Part shown: piece by piece, positions 16,083 to 22,865 of the stretch
Layout of the letters: each line of letters opens with the position of its first letter
Position numbering within the stretch: position 1 is the first letter of the stretch
NCBI GenBank assembly: GCA_039811225.1
Contig: JBDHYG010000014.1
Location: forward strand, 1 to 64,000
Direction: 5' to 3'
Source: JAFDXJ01 sp039811225
GTDB taxonomy: Bacteria > Bacteroidota > Bacteroidia > Chitinophagales > Chitinophagaceae
Length of the DNA stretch: 64,000 nucleotides
The notes under the pieces: generated by a model
Seen by the model: only the letters and a program-made list of their open reading frames with translations
The model's database searches: none
What the model was told of the DNA's origin: nothing
Position numbers and translations under genes: made by a program

Positions 16083-16781
16083 ATGGCGCAGCATACGACG
16101 CATAAAACGAAAAAGACCACGGATGATCCCTTATTAAAATTAGAAGGGGCCTGGCTGAAATACCAGAAACCTTTGATTATTGGTGTGATCATTATCGTGG
16201 CGCTCGTGGGTGGTTGGTATTTTTATCAAACCCAGGTGGTTGCTCCGAAAGAACAACAGGCCGCCAATGCTATTTATAAAGCACAGGAAAACTTTGCCAT
16301 GGATTCCATCAATACAGCTTTAAATGGCAATAGTACCGATAAAGGATTCCTGTATGTGATTAACAATTATGGAAGTACCGCGTCCGGTAAATTAGCCAAA
16401 TATTATGCGGGTGTGTGTTATTTAAAATTAGGCAATTACCTCAAAGCCGTGGAATATTTGAAAGATTTTCATACCGATGCCGGCCAGGTTCAGATGATGG
16501 CCTATGGTTGCCTGGGTGATGCTTATGGTGAATTAGGAAAAAATGATGATGCCGTTGCCAGTTATAAAAAAGCCGCTACAACTTTTGTATCCGATGAATT
16601 GAATTCTTCCGAATACCTTTTCCGTGCTGCTTTAAAGCTCGAAACAATGGGTAAAACAAAAGAGGCGCTGGAAACGTATAAAGAAATTAAGGATAAATTT
16701 CCTAAAACAAACCGGGCATTTGAAGCGGATAAATACATTTATCGCTTGAGCATAGAACCCAATGATTTAAGTGTAAAATAA
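16083..16781 (+). CDS. Membrane-anchored tetratricopeptide-repeat protein
   Basis: A 232-residue protein with a basic N-terminal segment, one membrane helix (PLIIGVIIIVALVGGWYFY, about residues 30-49) and a C-terminal part built of TPR-like helices (AKYYAGVCYLKLGNYLKAV; AYGCLGDAYGELGKNDDAV; ALKLETMGKTKEALETY). The architecture resembles YfgM/ancillary SecYEG TPR proteins, which help chaperone exported proteins, but this is inference from layout only. Its stop codon overlaps the start of ribH by one base (TAATG), the first of two coupled junctions in this operon. No exact -7 box was seen upstream. Confidence 0.8.
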   Translation: MAQHTTHKTKKTTDDPLLKLEGAWLKYQKPLIIGVIIIVALVGGWYFYQTQVVAPKEQQAANAIYKAQENFAMDSINTALNGNSTDKGFLYVINNYGSTASGKLAKYYAGVCYLKLGNYLKAVEYLKDFHTDAGQVQMMAYGCLGDAYGELGKNDDAVASYKKAATTFVSDELNSSEYLFRAALKLETMGKTKEALETYKEIKDKFPKTNRAFEADKYIYRLSIEPNDLSVK

Positions 16782-17284
16782 TGGCAACGGGTGGCAATAC
16801 GATATTGCATGAAGGCATTCCTACAATCGGGGATGCCTTTGTGGTTATAGTGAAAACAGAATGGAATAATACTATTAATGCACGCCTGGTTGCTTCTGCA
16901 ATTAATGTACTGGAGCAGTATCAGATTCGCTATACAATCATCACCGTACCCGGTGCCATCGAAATTCCTTTTGCAATAAAAACGTATGCAGCTTTGCAAG
17001 CAATCAAACCTGATGCATTTATTGCTTTCGGTACGGTCATTCGGGGTGGTACGCCACATTTTGAATATGTATGCCAATCGGTTACCCAGGGAATTACCAC
17101 CCTTAATGTAACGTTGGAAATGCCGGTGATTTTCGGTATCTTGACGCTCGATAATGTAGCCCAGGCTATGGAAAGAACAGGAGGGCAGGAAGGGGATAAA
17201 GGAGCCGAAGCTGCCATTACCGCGATAAAGATGATCCACTTAAAAAGACAATTGACGCACACTTCATTTTCTACAGATAAATGA
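16781..17284 (+). CDS. ribH: 6,7-dimethyl-8-ribityllumazine synthase
   Basis: A 167-residue lumazine synthase that condenses a ribitylaminouracil with dihydroxybutanone phosphate, the step before riboflavin. Family marks are TEWNNTINARLV near the N-terminus (substrate aromatic), VPGAIEIPFAIK, FGTVIRGGTPHFEYV with the catalytic histidine, and PVIFGILTLDNVAQAMERTGG. The ATG overlaps the last base of the TPR gene, and its own last four bases overlap the next start. No other rib gene is present nearby, so the riboflavin pathway is dispersed. Confidence 0.95.
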   Translation: MATGGNTILHEGIPTIGDAFVVIVKTEWNNTINARLVASAINVLEQYQIRYTIITVPGAIEIPFAIKTYAALQAIKPDAFIAFGTVIRGGTPHFEYVCQSVTQGITTLNVTLEMPVIFGILTLDNVAQAMERTGGQEGDKGAEAAITAIKMIHLKRQLTHTSFSTDK

Positions 17285-18000
17285 CTATACAGCTTTTCAT
17301 TCCATGTTTTATAGACCAGCTCTATCCATCTGTTGGATTTAACATGAGCAAGGTACTTGAAAAAGCCGGTTGTACAGTTACTTACAATCCCAATCAAACC
17401 TGTTGCGGCCAGCCTGCTTTCAATGCAGGATTTTGGGATGATGCCAAAGTGGTCAGTAAAAAGTTTTTAAAAGATTTTAAAGAAGATATACCCATCGTAA
17501 CGCCCAGTGCAAGTTGTACCGGATTTGTCCGTAATTATTTTCCCACCCTTTTTAAAGGTGCAGATGAAATGGATGAAGTGCGTGCAATCGGTACGCGTAT
17601 TTTTGAATTCTCTGAATTCTTAATTGATCAGTTAAAGATGGATGACCTGGGCGCCACCTTACCAGGGAAAGCTACATATCATGACAGTTGTGCCGCACTC
17701 CGGGAATGTCATATTAAGAGTGGGCCCCGAAAATTATTGCAACAGGTAAAAGGCCTGGAATTAGTAGAAATGGAGGATGTAGAAACCTGCTGTGGTTTTG
17801 GTGGCACGTTTGCTGTAAAATTTGAAGCGATCAGTATGGCTATGGGAGAACAAAAAGTTCAACATGCCATGGACACCGGGGCTGCTTACCTTATCAGTAC
17901 CGATATGAGTTGCCTGATGCACCTGGATGGCTATATTCAAAAAAACAAATTGCCCTTGCAGGTTATGCACCTGGCAGATGTATTGGCCTCCGGTTGGTAA
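17281..18000 (+). CDS. LutA/YkgE-type (Fe-S)-binding protein with two CCG domains
   Basis: A 239-residue cytoplasmic protein with two cysteine-rich CCG domains: LFIPCFIDQLYP with QTCCGQPAFNAG, and ATYHDSCAALREC with VETCCGFGGTFAVK. This matches LutA/YkgE, a subunit of the L-lactate oxidation complex LutABC, and is related to heterodisulfide-reductase and glycolate-oxidase subunits. lutB and lutC are not adjacent, so the physiological role is uncertain. It starts by a four-base ATGA overlap with ribH and converges with folP three bases after its stop. Confidence 0.87.
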   Translation: MTIQLFIPCFIDQLYPSVGFNMSKVLEKAGCTVTYNPNQTCCGQPAFNAGFWDDAKVVSKKFLKDFKEDIPIVTPSASCTGFVRNYFPTLFKGADEMDEVRAIGTRIFEFSEFLIDQLKMDDLGATLPGKATYHDSCAALRECHIKSGPRKLLQQVKGLELVEMEDVETCCGFGGTFAVKFEAISMAMGEQKVQHAMDTGAAYLISTDMSCLMHLDGYIQKNKLPLQVMHLADVLASGW

Positions 18001-18003
18001 AAA

Positions 18004-18849
18004 TTATTTTTCTTTTCGGGTACTTTTTTTCAGGGCTTCTGTCAGCTTGATTGCTTCTACTGCCTCTTTCACATCATGTACACGTAATATGTGAGCGCCT
18101 TGGAGTAAAGCAATGGTATGTAATACCGTTGTACCATTCAATGCTTCCATAGCAGTAATCCCCAGGGTTTTATAAATCGTGGATTTGCGGGAAACGCCCA
18201 CCAGGATAGCTTTTTCCAGGATTTGAAAAGCCGTCAACCGTTGCAGTATTTCAAAATTATGGGCAATGGTCTTCCCAAATCCAAAACCCGGATCAATGAT
18301 GATATCCTGTATGCCGGCCTCCCGGCATTGGTATATTTTTTCACTAAAGAAATCAAGCAGTTCCGTAATCACATCCTTGTATTGCGGATCTTGCTGCATG
18401 GTTTCCGGTGTGCCTTTCATGTGCATGCAAATAAATGGAACGCGGGCGCTGGCAACAAAAGGGAGCATATCTTTATCAAAATTCCCGGCACTGATATCAT
18501 TCACCAGGCAGGCGCCGGCTTCTACGGCAGCAGCAGCAACAGTAGCATAATAGGTATCGATAGAAAGCAGGATCTCCGGGAAAGTTTCATGAATCATCCG
18601 GATCAATGGGACCACCCGTTCGATCTCGGTTTTAGCAGAGAGTCGGGTACTGCCGGGTTTGGTACTTTGGCCACCCAAATCTATGATGGCTGCTCCTTCC
18701 TGTACCATTTGACCGGCTTTTGTCAATACAATTTGCGGATCAGTGAGGCGGCTACCGGCATAAAAGGAATCTTCCGTTACATTGATCACACCCATCACTA
18801 CGGGTTGTGTTAATACAAACAATTTTCCTTTACAATTAAAAGTAAACAT
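18004..18849 (-). CDS. folP: Dihydropteroate synthase
   Basis: A 281-residue TIM-barrel enzyme of folate synthesis that joins p-aminobenzoate to dihydropterin pyrophosphate. Marks: PVVMGVINVTEDSFYAGSR (pterin site), AAIIDLGGQSTKPGS (the conserved loop with S/T-K-P), CLVNDISAG, PFICMHMKGTP and IIIDPGFGFGKT, plus ILVGVSRKS. The frame runs open to 19026, but that would overlap the divergent DUF1599 gene; the ATG at 18849 gives the family N-terminus. No exact -7 box was found in the 59-base divergent spacer on this strand. Confidence 0.95.
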   Translation of the reverse strand: MFTFNCKGKLFVLTQPVVMGVINVTEDSFYAGSRLTDPQIVLTKAGQMVQEGAAIIDLGGQSTKPGSTRLSAKTEIERVVPLIRMIHETFPEILLSIDTYYATVAAAAVEAGACLVNDISAGNFDKDMLPFVASARVPFICMHMKGTPETMQQDPQYKDVITELLDFFSEKIYQCREAGIQDIIIDPGFGFGKTIAHNFEILQRLTAFQILEKAILVGVSRKSTIYKTLGITAMEALNGTTVLHTIALLQGAHILRVHDVKEAVEAIKLTEALKKSTRKEK

Positions 18850-18863
18850 TGTATGCTTTGTTT

Positions 18864-18871
18864 TATTTTTG
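18864..18871 (+). promoter_or_regulatory. Candidate -7 box (TATTTTTG) for the DUF1599 gene
   Basis: Exact TAnnTTTG match within the folP/DUF1599 divergent spacer, 37 bases before the ATG at 18909. Confidence 0.35.
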
Positions 18872-18908
18872 ATTGTAATGTTATAAAAATTTTTCGCAAT
18901 CTTTAAAA

Positions 18909-19454
18909 ATGAAATCAGAAATGGCAGATACCATTGAGCAGTATGACCGGGAAATAGCCTCCTGTAAACATATTTTCCTGCAAAAAACCATTGATTATGG
19001 TACTTCCTGGCGTGTATTGCGGACAATATCTGTCGTGGATCAGATTTTTATTAAAGCCCTGCGTATTCGCACCATCCAGGAGAAGAAAGCACAAAAAGTG
19101 GCAGATGATATCCGTAGTGAATTTAAAGGCATCATAAATTATGCAGTTATCGGCCTCATACAATTGAAACTGAATGCACCCGACGTAGAGGATATCCCGG
19201 CAGAGACTGTCAGTAACTGGTATGATGAGGAAATAGCCATCGTTAAAAAAATCATGCTTGATAAAAACCATGATTATGGGGAGGCCTGGCGGGAGATGAG
19301 CCAGGATAGTTTTACTGACCTGATCCTTGTCAAGCTCATGCGAATCAAACAGATTTTATTAAATGATGGGAAAACCCTGATCAGTGAAGGGATTGATGCC
19401 AATTATGTAGATATTATAAATTATGCTGTTTTTGCATTGATTCTTTCCGCCTGA
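18909..19454 (+). CDS. DUF1599 protein with two internal copies of the domain
   Basis: A 181-residue protein. Two halves carry the same pattern: residues about 27-90 (TIDYGTSWRVLR ... DQIFIKALRIRTIQ ... EFKGIINYAVIGLI) and about 118-180 (NHDYGEAWREMS ... DLILVKLMRIKQIL ... NYVDIINYAVFALI). DUF1599 (nucleotide-modification-associated domain 1) is all-helical, related in outline to MazG-type pyrophosphohydrolases, and its function is not established. The duplication means one chain may form the dimer-like unit that single-domain relatives make from two chains. A second possible start (M5, 18921) would shorten it by four residues. Divergent from folP. Confidence 0.82.
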   Translation: MKSEMADTIEQYDREIASCKHIFLQKTIDYGTSWRVLRTISVVDQIFIKALRIRTIQEKKAQKVADDIRSEFKGIINYAVIGLIQLKLNAPDVEDIPAETVSNWYDEEIAIVKKIMLDKNHDYGEAWREMSQDSFTDLILVKLMRIKQILLNDGKTLISEGIDANYVDIINYAVFALILSA

Positions 19455-19513
19455 ATTTATTCATATAAGTAAAGTGCAGGCGATCTGTAGCAGAAAACAA
19501 AAATAACCGTTAC

Positions 19514-20635
19514 ATGAAAAAACTTCTTTTGGTAATCCGCTGGATCATTGGTCTCTTATTTATTTTCTCCGGGCTCATCAAAGCGAATGACCCACTGGGC
19601 TTGAGTTACAAGATGCAGGAATTTTTCTCTGTCTGGCATTTATCTGCGTTGAATGATACCACGCTTACCTTGTCCGTGGTGATGAATATTTTTGAAGTCC
19701 TGGCGGGAGTAGCTGTTATCCTGGGATGGCGTATGAAACTCTTCAGTTGGTTATTGCTTTTATTAATTTTGTTCTTTAGTTTCCTTACCGGTTATGCTGC
19801 TTATTCAGGAAAAATAAAAACATGTGGATGCTTTGGTGATTGCCTGCCACTCACACCCATCGCCTCTTTCAGCAAAGATATTTTCCTGCTTATCCTGATT
19901 CTTCTTTTATTTTTTTACCGGAAGAAAATCCAGTCAGGTTGGAAGTCGCCCGGGCCTCAGGTGATTTTGCTTTTAACGGTAGTAGCAGTAGGTGGTTTAC
20001 AATATTATGTTCTAAAACATTTACCCCTGATCGATTGTTTGCCCTATAAAGCCGGGAATAATTTGTTAGAGGAAATGAAAGTGCCGTCCGGCGCCATTCC
20101 GGATAGTACTGTCATTACTTTTCAATACAAGAAAGATGGGAAAATAGTGTCATTCAGTGCAGATGAATTTCCTGCTGATTTTGATTCCACCTATGAGTTC
20201 ATTGACCGCGTAGATAAAGTAGTACGAAAAGGAAATGCCACACCTGCTATTGTTGATTTTTCGTTGCATGACCAGGAAGGAAATGATGTAACAAATACGG
20301 TATTAGCACAACAAGGCCATTATGTGCTGCTTTTTGCGAAAGATCTTTCCACCTACAACGATTGGAGCAATCCCACATTTGTTTCTATTCTGCAAAAATG
20401 CCAGCAACTGAAAATTCCTTTTTACCTGGTAACCGCGGATATTCATAATGCTGCCACAATTTTTGCTAAGATACCAGGTGTTCAACTTTTACAATGTGAT
20501 GGTACGGTTATTAAAACAGCTGCCCGGGTTTTGCCTACATTTTTTATGATGCAGGGGGCAACTGTTCAATATAAAGTGGGAGGATATGATCAAAATGAGG
20601 TAATGAAAATTCTTACCGGTTTGCCGGGACAATAA
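19514..20635 (+). CDS. BT_3928-like DoxX/MauE-type membrane protein with C-terminal extracytoplasmic domain
   Basis: A 373-residue inner-membrane protein. The first about 165 residues hold five hydrophobic helices in the DoxX/MauE pattern (LLFIFSGLIKANDPLG; IFEVLAGVAVILGWR; SWLLLLLILFFSFLTG; IFLLILILLLFFY), with the CGCFGDC motif typical of MauE-like redox partners at about residue 105. The rest is a soluble region of thioredoxin-like appearance (HYVLLFAKDLSTYND; LKIPFYLVTADI; VLPTFFMM) but without a CxxC. The family is common in Bacteroidota and its function is unproven; an oxidoreductase-associated role is an inference. It is 11 bases upstream of the permease gene. Confidence 0.78.
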   Translation: MKKLLLVIRWIIGLLFIFSGLIKANDPLGLSYKMQEFFSVWHLSALNDTTLTLSVVMNIFEVLAGVAVILGWRMKLFSWLLLLLILFFSFLTGYAAYSGKIKTCGCFGDCLPLTPIASFSKDIFLLILILLLFFYRKKIQSGWKSPGPQVILLLTVVAVGGLQYYVLKHLPLIDCLPYKAGNNLLEEMKVPSGAIPDSTVITFQYKKDGKIVSFSADEFPADFDSTYEFIDRVDKVVRKGNATPAIVDFSLHDQEGNDVTNTVLAQQGHYVLLFAKDLSTYNDWSNPTFVSILQKCQQLKIPFYLVTADIHNAATIFAKIPGVQLLQCDGTVIKTAARVLPTFFMMQGATVQYKVGGYDQNEVMKILTGLPGQ

Positions 20636-20646
20636 GCGGAGGAAAT

Positions 20647-21693
20647 ATGTTTCGTTTCATCTTAAAAAAACTGGGATATGGGATTACCGTTTTACTCGGG
20701 GTGGTTATCCTGGTTTTTTTTCTGTTCCAGGGTTTTGGTGACCCGGCTCGGTTGGTATTGGGACAGAGTGGGAATGCGGAAACCTTAAAAAATATCCGGA
20801 AAGACCTGGCCCTGGATGCACCGCGCTGGAAGCAATTTGTGTTATACCTCAATGATCTGTCGCCCATTAGTGTGTACACGAAAGAAGATATTGCTGCCAA
20901 GAACCTGAAGGGATTTTTTTGGGGAAATGAAATACAGGTGGGTATCAAATTTCCCTATCTACGGAAATCCTATCAATCCAAAAAGAATGTATCTGAAATT
21001 TTAATGGAAGCATTGCCCAATACGATTATCCTGGCTTTTGCGGCTATTTTTATTGCTACGGTATTAGGTATTGCCTTGGGTGTCCTGGCGGCTATAAAGC
21101 AAGGCACCTGGTGGGACACATCGGCCATATTCACCAGTGTATTAGGTATATCCGTTCCTTCTTTTTATATGGGTATTGTATTAGCTTACCTCTTTGGTTT
21201 TTTATGGCATTCTTATACCGGTTTGCACATGACCGGTAGTTTATATACCTATAATCCCTTTGTGGGAAAACAATTACAATTGCAAAACCTGGTACTGCCC
21301 GCAATGACGCTTGGTATACGGCCCATGGCCATTATAGCACAACTGACACGTAGCTCCATGCTGGATGTATTGCAACAGAATTTTATTCGTACGGCTTATG
21401 CCAAAGGACTTTCTAAAAACCGGGTCATCTGGAAACATGCCCTTCGAAATGCCTTAAATCCCGTGATGACGGCAATTACCGGCTGGTTTGCTGAGTTACT
21501 GGCAGGCGCTTTTTTTGTAGAATATATTTTTGGCTGGAATGGTATCGGTAAAATAACAGTGGATGCCTTGGATAAATTAGATTTTCCGGTGGTTATGGGC
21601 AGTGTGTTGATTACTGCTTCCTTTTTTGTATTGATTAATTTGCTGGCCGATATCCTGTATGGGTTATTGAATCCACGGGTACGGTTGAACTGA
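20647..21693 (+). CDS. ABC transporter permease, dipeptide/oligopeptide type (DppB/OppB family)
   Basis: A 348-residue inner-membrane permease with six predicted helices. The conserved coupling (EAA) loop is visible in the segment RTAYAKGLSKNRVIWKHALR, followed by GAFFVEYIFGWNGIGK, which is diagnostic for the DppB/OppB side. The N-terminal segment (MFRFILKKLGYGITVLLGVV) and the FFLFQGFGDPARLVLGQ part also fit. The DppC, binding protein and ATPase genes are not adjacent. It probably shares a message with the DoxX-like gene and converges with DUF721 two bases after its stop codon. Confidence 0.92.
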   Translation: MFRFILKKLGYGITVLLGVVILVFFLFQGFGDPARLVLGQSGNAETLKNIRKDLALDAPRWKQFVLYLNDLSPISVYTKEDIAAKNLKGFFWGNEIQVGIKFPYLRKSYQSKKNVSEILMEALPNTIILAFAAIFIATVLGIALGVLAAIKQGTWWDTSAIFTSVLGISVPSFYMGIVLAYLFGFLWHSYTGLHMTGSLYTYNPFVGKQLQLQNLVLPAMTLGIRPMAIIAQLTRSSMLDVLQQNFIRTAYAKGLSKNRVIWKHALRNALNPVMTAITGWFAELLAGAFFVEYIFGWNGIGKITVDALDKLDFPVVMGSVLITASFFVLINLLADILYGLLNPRVRLN

Positions 21694-21695
21694 AT

Positions 21696-21977
21696 TTATT
21701 GGATAACTACTTCTTTGATTACCTGTTCATCAAATGCCTCATTCACCAGGGCAATAATTTTTTCCTTTTGATATAACAACTCCTGTTTTAAGGGGCCAAC
21801 AGAAGTTTTAATAAATAAGGTATGATTGATGATTGAAATTTTTTCTGTGTATTTAGCAATGGTCTTTCCCATAATTTTTTCCCAGGCCATTTCTATCTGT
21901 ACTGCACGGACACCTTCCTTCAGGGAAGATTTATTGAGAAAATTTTTTAATGCATCATCAATACGAACGGCTGCCAT
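21696..21977 (-). CDS. DUF721 (DciA-like) protein
   Basis: A 93-residue protein with the DUF721 pattern (VQIEMAWEKIMGKTIAKYT; LFIKTSVGPLKQELLYQKEKII). DciA, the best-known member, loads the replicative helicase in bacteria lacking DnaC; small DUF721 proteins of this phylum are assumed to do the same, which is an inference. The frame opens at 21992, but an exact -7 box covers 21982-21989, so the ATG at 21977 is the better start and the message would be leaderless. Confidence 0.8.
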   Translation of the reverse strand: MAAVRIDDALKNFLNKSSLKEGVRAVQIEMAWEKIMGKTIAKYTEKISIINHTLFIKTSVGPLKQELLYQKEKIIALVNEAFDEQVIKEVVIQ

Positions 21978-21981
21978 ACCA

Positions 21982-21989
21982 CAAATGTA
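21982..21989 (-). promoter_or_regulatory. Candidate -7 box (TACATTTG) four bases before the DUF721 start codon
   Basis: Exact TAnnTTTG match on the minus strand with a four-base gap to the ATG at 21977; predicts a leaderless message. A TTTG (22003-22006) lies 13 bases farther upstream, too close for a standard -33 element. Confidence 0.45.
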
Positions 21990-22010
21990 CAATAGCAGGT
22001 TACAAAAGCA

Positions 22011-22682
22011 TTACTTTTTTTGCGCTACACCGGTAGTGTTGGATTTTAACTTGTCTTTGAATACTTTTTCAAATTTGTCCAACTTGGGTTGAATTACATA
22101 TTTGCAATACATCTGGTTGGGATTTTTGTTATAGTAATTCTGGTGATAACCTTCTGCTTTATAAAACCGGGTATATGGTTCAATCGTGGTTACTATTGGT
22201 GCATTATATGCATGGCTTGAATCCAGTTCCTGTTTGTAATGAGTGGCAATTTCTTTTTGCTCATTGTTGTGATAAAAAATGGCACTTCTGTATTGCGTGC
22301 CCACATCATTGCCCTGCCTGTTGAGGGAAGTAGGGTCATGTGTTTTCCAAAAGACTTCGAGCAGTTCATCATATGAAATTTTAGATGGGTCGAAGAAAAT
22401 CTGGCAGGCTTCTGCGTACCCGGTGGTACCGGTAGAGACTTCTTCATAAGTAGGATCTTCTCCAATACCACCGGTATAACCACTTACTACTTTTTCCACC
22501 CCGTTTAATCGTTGGAATATTGCTTCGGTACACCAAAAGCAACCGGTACCAAAAGTAGCCGTATCGTACCCGGAGGTAGTGGCCATATAATTTTCAGAAA
22601 TCATATTGGATGTTTGATTTTTATGATCTGCACAAGATAAAAAGGTACAGGCACCCAGCATGCACCATAAATAATTCAACAT
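22011..22682 (-). CDS. msrA: Peptide-methionine (S)-S-oxide reductase, predicted lipoprotein
   Basis: A 223-residue MsrA that repairs oxidised methionine in proteins. The catalytic motif GTGCFWCTEAIFQ (about residues 46-58) has the nucleophilic cysteine, and GYTGG, THDPTSLNRQGNDVGTQYRS and YHQNYYNKNP are further family marks. The N-terminus (MLNYLWCMLGACTFLSCADH) looks like a lipoprotein signal with cysteine at about residue 17, so the enzyme is probably anchored outside the cytoplasm. No MsrB domain is fused. It is upstream of DUF721 on the same strand and divergent from mutS2. Confidence 0.94.
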   Translation of the reverse strand: MLNYLWCMLGACTFLSCADHKNQTSNMISENYMATTSGYDTATFGTGCFWCTEAIFQRLNGVEKVVSGYTGGIGEDPTYEEVSTGTTGYAEACQIFFDPSKISYDELLEVFWKTHDPTSLNRQGNDVGTQYRSAIFYHNNEQKEIATHYKQELDSSHAYNAPIVTTIEPYTRFYKAEGYHQNYYNKNPNQMYCKYVIQPKLDKFEKVFKDKLKSNTTGVAQKK

Positions 22683-22831
22683 AGAAAATACGTTTTTCAG
22701 ACTTGATGCAATTACCGTTTTTTGCCTTGTGCAGACAAGTTAATTAACATTTTTTAAATAGTTTCTAACAAGTGATTACAAAGGGCACGGATTCGATAGT
22801 AAAATACCGCAATTTAAAATGTTACCTACTT

Positions 22832-22839
22832 TATCTTTG
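22832..22839 (+). promoter_or_regulatory. Candidate -7 box (TATCTTTG) for mutS2
   Basis: Exact TAnnTTTG match, 26 bases before the ATG at 22866 and eight bases before the alternative TTG at 22848. Confidence 0.45.
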
Positions 22840-22865
22840 ATGAATTTTTGATAAAAATAGAAGGG

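Noticed and set aside
18850..19026. N-terminal extension of dihydropteroate synthase to 19026
   Set aside because: The extra 59 residues do not resemble the family and would overlap the divergent DUF1599 gene.
22739..22748. Perfect palindrome GTTAATTAAC between msrA and mutS2
   Set aside because: Ten AT-rich bases with no second copy and no regulator nearby; compatible with chance.
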